64,000 bases of DNA from Adenanthera pavonina (Eukaryota > Streptophyta > Magnoliopsida > Fabales > Fabaceae). The stretch is from the NCBI GenBank assembly GCA_026686845.1, contig JAIVEN010000028.1:6711001-6775000 (forward strand), in the 5' to 3' direction. Shown piece after piece: positions 54,501 through 64,000 of this stretch. The notes under the pieces are model-generated. The model did not search any database. It was given only the letters and a program-made list of their open reading frames with translations, and was not told where the DNA came from. Both the position numbers and the translations under genes were made by a program. The stretch's first letter is position 1. Each line of letters opens with the position of its first letter.

Positions 54501-55016
54501 AAGATCATTCGCAATCAAATTATAATTTCCTCCAAGATCAAGAATTTGCAAATTGGATAGATTTTGTAGTCCACGAGGAATAGAGCCACGAATACCAGCT
54601 TCTGAAAGCCTCAGCTCTCTTAGTTGACCAAGTGAACCAACACACTTTGGAATTTTGCTTTCTTCAAAATTGTTAGAATTGAGATTCAAGTGAATTAGAT
54701 GCTGCAAATCACACAATGAAGAACCGATATTACCTCTCAATCGCTGGTAATAGTCATAAACTTGGAGATTGAGCTTGATAACATGACCAGTCAACCTATC
54801 ACATGATATTCCTCTCCAGTGGCAGCAGTCAACTTCATGTTTCCATGATGAAAGAATCCCCCCTTCATCAATGAAACCATCTTTCATCTTCAGAAGAGCT
54901 TGCTTATCTGTCTCTATGCAACTCTTTGCGTTGGAATAACCTGCACACAAAAAGATGCATGAAACCCCAACCAGCCAAAAGAGACTAAGTTTGGGGCTAA
55001 ACGTGATGATTGACAT
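51573..55016 (-). CDS. RLP-D: intact LRR receptor-like protein, EIX2/Cf type
   Basis: 1,147 residues from the ATG at 55,016 (MSIITFSPKL). An in-frame ATG at 55,088 lies inside the conserved TATAAATGG box and is unlikely to be transcribed. Order: signal peptide (SLFWLVGVSCIFLCAGYSN); LRR N-terminal cap (ETDKQALLKMKDGF, WKHEVDCCHWRGISC); a long array of plant extracellular LRRs with many N-glycosylation sequons; an island with MDKALLVWKGEYVEYGKNL; the last LRRs (NHLTGEIPSSI). Then an acidic juxtamembrane segment (DPDPSPHNIDVDG-like), a transmembrane helix with GFIVG (GxxxG, used by RLPs to bind SOBIR1), and a ~36-residue basic tail with YFQF and YVQV (Yxx-hydrophobic sorting signals as in EIX2). 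No kinase. Probable plasma-membrane immune receptor; ligand unknown. Intronless coding region, no stops: the only intact RLP here. Confidence 0.95.
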   Translation of the reverse strand: MSIITFSPKLSLFWLVGVSCIFLCAGYSNAKSCIETDKQALLKMKDGFIDEGGILSSWKHEVDCCHWRGISCDRLTGHVIKLNLQVYDYYQRLRGNIGSSLCDLQHLIHLNLNSNNFEESKIPKCVGSLGQLRELRLSEAGIRGSIPRGLQNLSNLQILDLGGNYNLIANDLKWISHLSSLRHLDLSEVDLSQAVDWQSSLSSKTPQLRKLTLSNSSLVGSFCHELQNLSHLQTLDLRENHNLIVNNLEWISDLSSLRYLLLSGVNLSRVINWQTSLSSKVSSLVGLHLDNCGLISQVNPKSFFHTNSSTSLKVLSLASNYLNSSILPWVSNISKVLEYLFLSENTLQHIFPNVLNINSLKVLNLRKNSLQLHPEAFSNMNSLEDLDLSHGSLQHIVSRVFVNMISLKSLYLTSTSLQHIASDAFTNTTFLEFLDLTDNELESSMINSTSNLCRLKELQLSLNNFSGPLSGWIPQLGCAQYSMEMLDLSDNPFSNGPFPDFSRFSSMKALYLGNTSLYGPIPQSFGHLPHLLELDLSYNNLTGPCPKFAGPISLNFLDLSNNQLNGILPGSFRKLPHLHVLLLSSNKLNHAINETHLSTLSSLKVLDVSHNLISLNSNSNWVPPFQLEVFAASSCDLGPHFPMWLKYQRKLAVLDISDSQISDSIPQWILLSPTLSYLNLSHNKIYGEWPKSVMKMENHYTWDLSFNHLSGPLPNFPPKANNLLLSDNMFSRTISFVCATFQSTLSYLDMSKNLLSGKLPDCWRQLPFLSVLKLADNNFSGPIPDSINTLTYLESIHFNNNNFSGKIPSLMNSPYLQLIDFGQNNLNGKLPLWTGHYLPNLIGLRLQANKFHGSIPTNFCNLPFLQILDLSQNNITGSIPRCFNNLSAMSNVTFFRPTISYDFSFEVPFNFYMSQNIEDMLEPSLMDKALLVWKGEYVEYGKNLGLMTTIDLSCNHLTGEIPSSITSLVALASLNLSRNNLIGTIPDNMGQMERLESLDLSTNLLSGEIPISFSALSFLSVLNLSYNNLSGKIPIATQLQTFDPSSYTGNNGLCGLPLTKGCPGEESSNPDPSPHNIDVDGNDKFISFGFYVSMAFGFIVGFWGLCGTLILKNSWRHSYFQFFRNINDWIYVQVVVLKAKIKRRFQY

Positions 55017-55084
55017 GCTTGGGACTCTATTGGGTAATATAATTGAAGAAACGGTTTGGTGTGAAGTAAAGTGAATCCTTTGCT

Positions 55085-55097
55085 CCATTTATAGACA
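55085..55097 (-). promoter_or_regulatory. RLP-D TATA box
   Basis: On the minus strand, TTGTCTATAAATGGA, about 70-80 bp before the chosen start codon. Identical core in RLP-A and RLP-C. Confidence 0.72.
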
Positions 55098-55926
55098 AGC
55101 AATTTCCAAATTTTTCAACTACTTTTCTTCTCTGAATTAACCACGGTGAACTGGCTCAATTATTACAACAACATTTTAAGTTATCTCAATATAAGTCAAT
55201 ATTTATTCTAAAGTCATTGAGACAATAATTAATATGATATTTTCGGTTTTGTAATAAAGATTTCAAGGGATTAAACACTAATTATAATTATCCCTAAATA
55301 ATAATTTCCCAATTTTTATTTTAATTAGTACTTAAATTTGGATGCTTCATCATAAAAGAGCCTTGGAAAAAAATTATAAACATTAAAATTTCAAATAAAG
55401 TTCAGAAACTTAAATAATTTTTGCCAAAAAAAAAAGTTTTATCCATGACGTATGAGAAGGTTTATCTTGAAAACGATAAAAGTATTATGATCAATCCCAT
55501 TCATGAATTATTGTGTTTCTCGTCACATAACAACTTGTTCATGTGGTCAAACTATATCAATCGCATTATATAATTATATGGTTTGTTGATCTCAATTAAA
55601 ACTCATGGAAGGAAACGGGATACTAATTTCCTATAATTGTATGGTTTGTTGATGAATATGAATACTGGTCCAATTTGAAATCATTATATTAATGATGGTG
55701 AACAAAAAATATTTCAGTATACAACAAACTAAATTTATATTTCATCATTTTCAATTAATCTCTTTTTTTTTTTGCCAAAATTTTTAATTAATTTAAAAAA
55801 AATGGCTAATAAACAAATTTATAAATTGTGAAAAATTGATAGTTAAATCCAATAAGTCCACAAATTTAATAATTCAAATTAGATAAAGAAATTAACATCT
55901 ATGGATTATTTATGATAATTTTAAAT
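55098..55926. other. RLP-D upstream region
   Basis: AT-rich, no coding frame. A copy of the dispersed repeat core (GTATGAGAAGGTTTATC) lies at about 55,449, followed 100 bp on by CAACTTGTTCATGTGGTC. Confidence 0.5.
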
Positions 55927-58900
55927 ATTATGAACCAATATTTGAATTTAAATTTGAATAAAAAGATTATACTAATATATATTATGCGTATCATTCACAT
56001 TTAAACCATAATCATAAAAGAAATAAATTTTTATATATTTTAATCTTTAATAATTGGCTTTAGAAATAAATTTGAAATAGTGTATTTATGAAATTAAAAT
56101 CAAGATGGAAATATTGATAGCCAAATGAACATAAATTGCCATAAAAAGAATTTGTATTAATGTTTGATTGCAATTGGTTAATTAAATTATAAAAACATAA
56201 TAGTTGGCATGATAGGTCCCACTTTATTTCATCTCATTAGAATGATGTAACAACACAGAATTTCGACACATCACTTAAGTGTACTATGCTTTAGTATATA
56301 TAATAGATAGATAGATAGATAAATTGAACTTTTTTTTGAAATATGTAAAACAAGATTGAAGAAATTAAAAAAAAAATTGCACAAAGGTCAATGAAATATA
56401 GGGAGAAAAATTGAAAGAACTAAGAAAAATTGAAAGATTTTGACTTACTATATCTTATATTGATATTAGTTTTTATTTAAAATCAAAATATATTCTTGAT
56501 ATATAGAGAGTCATGCCCCATGTATGCCCCAGCTACCCTTTCATATGTAGAAGAAAATTTAATTCTAGAAGAACTTGTTCAAATGGGCAATGAATATGAA
56601 TCTTTTAAGATGAATTATTGCGGGGAAAAAATTCTTATCTTATTAATTTACAGAACCTTGCTTATTCAAAGTAAGATAATCTTGACAGGATACAAAAAAT
56701 AATGAAGTAATTCATACTTTGATTTAACAAATATAATCATTCTGTTGGCCAAAAAAAAAAATATAATCATTCGATCGATGATGTCCATTATGTAAGAGCC
56801 GCCTTGTTTGTCTTCATAAAAAAAAAAAGGGAAAAATCATCAAAAAGAGCTGAAAAATTTATAAAAATAAAAAATTCATAAGAGAACATGTTTAGAAAAT
56901 TATACAATATTTTTGGTTAAAAAATATTTAGCTTTACCCGTGTTGTATGTGAAAATTTATGTTGAAAAAAGAATATGTTATATCAATCACACTCATTTAT
57001 GTTTTTTTGGTTACAAGATGCCAAGAACTTGCTAGAGGGGCAAAACTTAGGTCCCGATACAGATTATTACAAAATTTTCTTTTAATAATATATGTAGTCA
57101 ATGACAAACACACGTTTAAAAAATTATACAATTTTTTTAGTTAAAAAATATTCAGCTTTACCCGTGCCGTATGTGAAGGTTTATGTTGAAAAAAGAAAGA
57201 TGTTATATCAATCTCACTCATTTACGTTTTTTTTTTATTGTAAGAAGCCAAGAACTTGCTAGAGGGGCAAAACTTAGGTCCCGATACAAATTATTACAAA
57301 ATTTTTTTGAATAATATATATAATCAATGACGGATACATGTTTCCATTGGGAAGGACTGTGCCCCCCTCCACTTCCTTTAGATACATATATGTATATACT
57401 ACTGTACACACATTAATATACACTAAAACACAATAATACACACACACACACACACACACATTTGGCCCCTTTCCCTACACGCACATACACTAACTCATTA
57501 TACACAATAAATAAATAAATAAAACATATATATATATATATTAATATACTTACAAAGAAATAACATATAAAGTTTATATATAACTGTATTGAAAATAATT
57601 TTTTGAAGTTATAAGAATGTTTTGAAAAATTAATTATGATAAATATTAAAAAGTTAAATTAATAATACGAAATATATACTATTTTTAAAAAAATTGATCT
57701 CCTATAATGGTTAGGCTGTGTCTGCTACTATATGTAATATTGATTATATTCTACACGAAAAAACATGACATATTTTATTTATATTTTAACCTTGAGAAGA
57801 CATATTTTATTTACAAAATTATTTATCTTATTCTATTCTTTATATAAACGAGTTATTTGTAGGTATAGCGTGATTGTGTTACAAAGTCTTTCTCTTTCCC
57901 ATGAATTAGCTTTCTTGATTATAGAACGTAAATGACAAGCGACCTATTTTTTCTGGCAAGAAAATAATTTATTTTTTGAAAAATTATTTATTATAGATTA
58001 CTTAATATTTCAAAATTATTTTGCAAGATATAAGAATCTAAAATTTATGATAACATACAATTATCATTCATGCCAAAAATAAAAAGAATACAATTACCAT
58101 CAATCACATTCGTAAATTAATGTGATTCTAGATCTATCATAAGAACTTGTTCATGGGGTCGAGACTCACGACGTATTAATCAGGTTGTGTTACTGAGTAT
58201 TTCCCATGACTTGATTATGAGATTTTGGCATCATAAATGACACTCAATTCATTTATTTATTTTACGGTGACGAAAATTCATTTATTTTTTAAAAATATTT
58301 GAGAAGTATAAAACAAAATTTTTTATTTTAAATAATCTTAAAATTTTAAAATTATTTTGAATGAACATAGGGAATCTAAAATTTCTGGTACGATGGCACA
58401 AATTTGTTTTATAAATTTCTACTCGTAGAATGATGTGTAATGATGGACAGACAAAGTATAGAGCGTAAGTTGACAGAAAAACAGTATAGAGCGAAATGAC
58501 TAATAACTGAAAGAATGATCAAATACTTCAAATATTAGATTTTTGTATTCTTTAAAATGATCTTACAATATAAAATCTTTGAAAAGAAATAATTTTGTTC
58601 CCTGTCTTTCGGTACTAATTTTCTTTACTAGTCTCCTTCTTTTTTCTCTTTCAATAGTTGGGTAGGCTTCTCGATCCATCCTCCCTTCATCGAAAAGAAA
58701 ATTATTTCTGCACATCATCTTTTTGCTCTATAATTTAACATGTTCCAAACTAAATTCATTAAATTTTTAAAATAAATTCTAAAAATTATTCCCAAATTTT
58801 ACTATAATTATAATTTTTTATTAAGTTTCAAAATATATCCTAAATATATAAAAGGTCATATATATCGATCAATATGAATGTAAGGCAGAGCTGGCCCTTC

Positions 58901-60962
58901 ATAGACAATGAATCATCTTGAGAAGAACTTGTTCGAGAAAGGTCAATGAGTATAAATCTTCCAAGATAAGAAATCTGTGAAAGACTTTTAAATCATATAA
59001 TAAAAAATAAGAAGTAAAAATAGAGAAAATGGAGTGCATATATATAATTTAACACATTGTTCCACTCTCCGTTCAAATTAGAGAACCAAATTAAACTTGT
59101 AGGCAATAATGCATTAACATATAAGATCTTTATCCAATTTCATGTACGCTCCTTCTTTTCATCGCCTTATTAATTCTTTGAACAATTTTTTTTCTGTACA
59201 TAATTAATTGGCATTTTGGTATTTTTCTACTTATTAATGTGGAGGCTAAAGATTCCCACCACTATCTTAACTTATTTAAAGTGTAAATTGTAGTTTATAA
59301 CTGGCTCACTAAAAATATATATAGTTCTTTTTTCAATTTACATCTTATTGAGATAATCTTTGAAGCATATCTTTTGTAGAAATGTGTATTTTAATTTAAC
59401 AACTATACAATTTCCATCTTGTAGGGAGACTTGAGACCTATTGGACAGAAAAAGTTAAAAAAAAAAAAAGAAATTCGAAAAAAATATGTTAAAATAGTTA
59501 TAATTTTTTTTTGCAAAAAATTATATAATTATAAAATTTTTCCATGCCTTATGAGAACGTTCATGTTGAAAAGAAAGACGTTATCATTTGTATAAAAAAG
59601 AAAGAAAGACGTTATCATCAATGACACACACTATCGTTCATTTATTTCTCATCTTAACGAACTTGTTGATGGTGGCAAGACTTGAGGTGTATTCACGTGG
59701 TCGTGCTATAAAGTCTTTAATTTTCGATGACTTGACTTCGTAATTGTGGTAGCGTAAATTACACTCAATCTTTTTTTGTCAAAAAAAATTGTATAAATGA
59801 CTTTAATTTTCAAAATATTTTTTAATGATTTATTTAAGAATCTAAAATTTTAAGTATGATGAAAAATTTTTCTATTGTATATTTTTCGTTAACACCCGTA
59901 TGTTAATGTTTATCAATACATTTAGTCCATTGATAAAATACGGGAAAATATGTAATATTGGCAATAATAAGATCTCTAGCCAATTTTATGCACGCTTCTT
60001 ATTTTCATCGCCTAATTAATTCTTTGAACAAATTTTCTTTTTCTGTACATAATGAATTGGCTTTTTGTTGGTTTTATACTTTTTTTTCTAGTTACTTTGG
60101 AGGCTAAAGATTCCCAGCTTTTTCTCAGCTTATTTAATGTGTAAACTGTAGTTCATAATTGACTCATCAAAATATAGTTTTTTTCAGTTTACATCTTATC
60201 GAGATAATTTTTAAAGGATAAATACCTTTTGTAGAAATGTGTATTTTAATTTAACAAGTACAACTATACAATTTCCATCATGCAGGAGACTCGAGACCTA
60301 TTGGACAAAAAAAGTTTAAAAAAATTCATAAAAAATATGTTAAAATAGTTATTAATTTTTTGCAAAAAATTATATAATTATAACATTTTAGCATGCCGTA
60401 TGAGAAGGTTCATTTTCAAAAGAATGATGTTATCATCGGTGAGAGACACTATCGTTCATATATTTCTTATCATAAAGAACTCGTTGAGGTGTATTCACGT
60501 GGTCCTGTTACACAGCCTTTTCCGATGACTTGACTTTATAATTGAGGCAGTGTAAATGACACTTAATCTTTTTTTTCTAAAAAAATATAATTGGGAATTT
60601 CAAAACAAAATTATTTATGATAAATGACTTTATTATTTTCAAAATACATTTTTAATGATTTATTTAACAATCTAAAATTTTAAGTATGATGACAAAATTT
60701 TTTAATATATTTTTGTTAACTCCCATATGTTCATATATGTTTATCAATACATTTAGTCCATTGATAAAATACAGGAAAATATGTAATATTATCGGCAATT
60801 AATAATGAGTTAAACAGGAATTATACTGGTTAATGGTTACGGCTTAGTGTGGTTAGGTGAGATTTTCTTTTATTATTTAATATGCTTGAGAAGAGGCCAT
60901 GGTTTTAAATTTAGTTGATTATGTTTTAGACTTCAATTAAAACAAGTCAATGGTTATATTAT
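55927..60962. repeat. Segmental duplication copy B
   Basis: Collinear with 1-5,240. It lacks the MITE at 2668-3252, has two instead of three 227-bp units (about 56,925-57,325), and contains an extra tandem copy of about 0.87 kb (59,115-59,965 repeated as 59,966-60,830). It stops at 60,962, where it joins sequence related to 47,060-47,350. No genes; short frames are in repeat DNA. Confidence 0.8.
59115..60830. repeat. Tandem duplication of ~0.87 kb within copy B
   Basis: AAGATCT(T/C)T..CCAATTT..ATGCACGC, GATTCCCA, GAGACCTATTGGAC and CATTTAGTCCATTGATAAAA occur in the same order twice. The junction is near 59,966 (GGCAATAATAAGATCTC). The two copies differ by several percent. Confidence 0.75.
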
Positions 60963-61389
60963 TGTTTTAGAATTTTAATAAAGCATTATAATTATTTTTT
61001 AATTATTTTATCTTGCATTAATAAAGATAATCATAAATGGAGCAAGTATTTTTCTAGAACATAAAAAAAAATAAATTAGGGTATTTTAGTTAAATAAAAT
61101 TAAATTTTGCTACAGTCTAAACTATTTAATAGTTCTTAATATGTGTATATAACCTGAAATAATAGATATTTTAAAACTGATGGAGGTTTTTTCCATGCCG
61201 TGTGAGAAGATTCATCTCCTTTCTTCTTCTTCTTCTTCAATAGTTGAATATCTATTTAAATAACTTTGCCATATATATATATATTTGACAACTTTTCTTG
61301 CTTTAATTATTATTCATAGTATTCCAATCTTCCCTCAAATAAACCTTAATTTCCTCATAGATGTTCATCATAGCAGAGGACTAATAATT
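60963..61389. repeat. Segment shared with RLP-C upstream region
   Basis: 60,963-61,250 is collinear with about 47,050-47,350, including AACTATTTAATAGTTCTTAA and the TTC-rich run. The remainder resembles RLP 3'-flank sequence (ATATTTGACAACTTTTCTTG). No coding frame. Confidence 0.65.
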
Positions 61390-63730
61390 CGTCAAGAGCA
61401 CATCATATAAAGATTTCTTTATTATTTTCCATTCTTTTCTCTTTTAATATGGTCATGTAGGCTCCTCCATCCTCCTTTCATCAACAAGAAAATTATTTTC
61501 TGTACATCATCTTTCTTATCTATAATTAAAACAAATTATAAATAGTATTCCTAAATTTTACTAAAATTATATTTTTTATTAAATTTCAAAATATATCCTT
61601 GATATATAAAAAGTCATATCCACTGATATGAATGTAACCCAAAGCTGGCCCTTCGTAAACAACAAATCATCAAAAGAACTTGTTCGAGTGAGGCCAATGA
61701 GTATAATTCTTTCAATATAAGAAATCCGTAAAAGACTTTTAAAATATAAAACAAAATGTAAGAAGTAAAAATAGAGAAAAAATGAACTGCATACATACTT
61801 TAACACAATGTTCCACTCTCTGCTCAAATTAGAGAACCAAAACTTGTGGGCAATAATGCTTTTTTTTTTTTGAGAGGAAAGGCAATAATGCATTTAACAT
61901 ATAAAATCTCTATCCAATTTCATGTACGCTTCTTCTTTTCTTCGTCTAATTAATCATTGAACAAAATTTTTTTTCTGTGTACGTTATTAATTGGCTTAAT
62001 CATTTTGTTAGTTTTCTATTTATTGTGGAGGATAAAGATTCCGAACACTATCTCGACTTATTTAAAGTGTAAAATGTGTAGTTTATTATTGATTCGCTAA
62101 AATATAGTTCCTTTCAATTTACACCTTGTTGAGATCATCTTCAAAGGATAAATATCCTTTGCAGAAATGTGTATTTTGATTTAATAAGTACAACTATTGT
62201 ACAAAAAAAACCAATTCATGAAAAAGTATGTTAAAATAGTTATGCAGAAAATTATATAATTATAATAATTATAAAAGTTTACCATACCGTATTAGAAGGT
62301 TTATGTTGAAAACAAAGACGTTATCATTAATGAGACTCGTTCAAATATTTCTTGTCATAAGAACTACTACTTGAGGGGGACATGACTTGTTGAGATGTAT
62401 TCACGTGGTTGTTTTCCAAAGTCTTTTCGATGACTTACTTGACTTTGTGATTGTGGCAGCGTAAATAACACTCATTTTATTTAAAAAAAAAGTATAATTG
62501 AGAATTTTGAAACAAAATTATTTTTTATAAATGACTTTATGTTTTTAAAAATAATTTGAAAAATTTATTGAGGAATCTAACATTTTAAGTATGATGAGAA
62601 TTTTTTTTTAATATGTTAACTCCCCGTATATGTTCATGTTTATGAACAAATTTAGTTCATTGATAAAATACGGGAAAATATGTAATATTGGCAATAATCA
62701 ATTAAACAAGAATTATTCTGGTCAATGGTTATGACTTAGTGTGGTTAGGTGAGATTTTCTTTCATCAATTTCTTTAATATGCTTGAAGAAGAGTTCACGG
62801 TTTTAAATTTAGTTATTTTTTTTACACTTAATTTAAAGCAAGTCAATGGTTATATTATAAATTAAACGCCAATAAACATTGGCTCAATTACATGTTCTAA
62901 TAATAGTCATTGGGGGCGGAAATATATAACTTCTTTAATATGAGCCAAAGGTTGGACATAGACTTGTTTTGTCACTAAAGTAGACTCATATCTTTCTAGA
63001 AATAAACAATACATCAATACAAAGTCCACCAAGATTATGTTTACAACAAACACAAAGACCCAAATGATCCATTATATTTACACTAAGAATATCTTTTAAC
63101 CAACAAATAGAAGACATTATCTTTCAAAACGTAAAAAATTATCAGGGTAGATTTTGTCTTTTCCAACAAAAGCTTTTCTATACATAACACTAAAGATCAA
63201 ACTCAAAAAAGAGCATACTCAGATAATTTAATTATTTACCAACTATATTATAATTTTAGACATACTAATTCTAATCACGACAATAATAGCCAAGCACATC
63301 CCATTTGGCCCAACAAAAGTTGTCTGCATTTTCATAATAACTGCACGTGCTTATGAAATTCTACACCTTTTTCTTATTAAAATTCTACAGACGAAAGACA
63401 TCCCAACTCAGAAAATTGATGCCCAGTATTCGGCCCAAACCCACGCTGATCTTTAATAATTTATTTTTTTGTAGAAAATCGTTTCCACTGGCAACAACAA
63501 ACATCAAGTTGGGCCTAATGTCACGTTTCGGAAAAGCCTAATTTGCATCAACCTTTTTAACTCCCGAGATAATCATAGCTATTTGACACAGAGGCTTCTC
63601 TTTCCCTATGGCACATAAGATGAAAATTTATCAATGTCGTAATGTATAAGTTATAACAAAATAACCACCTACAACTATCACACATAGGCAACTCTCACTG
63701 ATGAGAACAGCATCGCTCAATTTGTCATGA
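61390..63730. repeat. Repeat block C' plus RLP-type 3' flank
   Basis: Collinear with 13,986-16,740: first the non-coding block (to ~62,945), then the GGACATAGACTTG segment and the CAAGCACATCCCATTTGG / GCCCAGTATTCGGCCCAA core (63,290-63,440). At 16-17 kb the same series leads into the 3' end of RLP-A. Confidence 0.75.
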
Positions 63731-63734
63731 CTAC

Positions 63735-64000
63735 AGGGGCGGAACCAGGTTATTCTTAAGTGGCCCTTAACCCCCTCCAATTGTTTTTTGGTTAAGAAAA
63801 TTTTTCATGATTAAGCCTACACATTGCATGAAAATTAGTAGCTTAGCTCCCTCATCCACACAATTTTTCCAACACATCAATGGGGTTAACTTTACTTTCA
63901 AATGACCTCTTAAATCCCTCATCCACACAATTTTTCCAACACATCAATGGGTTAACTTTACTTTCAAATGACCTCTTAAAGGTCGACCCATTATTCTTCA
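63735..64000. repeat. Repeat start with two 67-bp tandem units
   Basis: GGGGCGGAACCAGG opens a repeat of unknown class. TCCCTCATCCACACAATTTT begins units at 63,848 and 63,915, near-identical, each ending AATGACCTCTTAAA. The series may continue past the window edge. Confidence 0.75.

Noticed and set aside
17630..55016. Receptor kinases (LRR-RLK) instead of receptor-like proteins
   Set aside because: All copies end with a transmembrane helix and a short tail of about 30-40 residues, followed by a stop; no kinase motif is present.
55017..55088. RLP-D start at the first in-frame ATG
   Set aside because: That ATG is part of the conserved TATAAATGG box; the residues before MSIITF would precede the signal peptide.

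Overview
The window is AT-rich plant nuclear DNA, from a eudicot. Asterid affinity is only a guess from the look of the captured gene fragments. The evidence is a cluster of EIX2/Cf-type leucine-rich-repeat receptor-like protein (RLP) genes on the minus strand, a Sirevirus-type Copia retrotransposon, a plant mariner-like element (MLE), several MITEs, and pieces of plant genes with plant-style introns. No bacterial-type operons and no tRNA or rRNA genes were seen.

Layout. 1-5.25 kb is a non-coding block (copy A) that recurs at 55.9-60.96 kb (copy B). 5.25-11.5 kb holds a truncated heavy-metal-associated isoprenylated protein (HIPP) fragment and the 3' end of a LINE. 11.6-13.5 kb holds two MITEs: one MLE-derived, one hAT-type with a clean 8-bp target duplication. 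14.0-17.6 kb is a repeated block that forms the 3' flank of an RLP and recurs at 61.4-63.7 kb.

17.63-37.89 kb is a single RLP pseudogene (RLP-A) split by nested insertions. An MLE (20,169-37,605, TA duplicated) sits in its first LRRs. A full-length Sirevirus-like Copia element (25,279-37,448, AGTCT duplicated) sits inside the MLE. The MLE carries a broken transposase gene and two passengers not expected in a mariner element: a degenerate fragment of a PIF4/5-like phytochrome-interacting bHLH gene, and an antisense acidic reading frame with DLNxxP-type motifs. The Copia element has long gag, pol and ORF3 frames and nearly identical 1,861-bp LTRs, so it is young.

38.1-46 kb holds an RLP 5' relic, a truncated RLP (RLP-B) and a third broken RLP (RLP-C). 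RLP-B arose by tandem duplication of the 3' half of RLP-C. 48.2-49.7 kb holds a possible Helitron 3' end and the last three exons of a Mediator subunit 21 (MED21) gene. 51.57-55.02 kb holds the only apparently intact host gene, RLP-D, of about 1,147 residues. From 55.9 kb the flank repeats start again, and their order suggests another RLP just beyond the right edge.

How it fits together: this looks like a birth-and-death immune-receptor cluster. One copy is intact; the others are broken by tandem duplication, microhomology deletion, frameshift and nested transposons. The paralogues share a TATA box, a start region, and an inferred 3'-UTR intron a few bases after the stop codon. The two observations that look least ordinary are the gene-carrying mariner element and a U3-like motif array plus TATA box just upstream of the Sirevirus ORF3.
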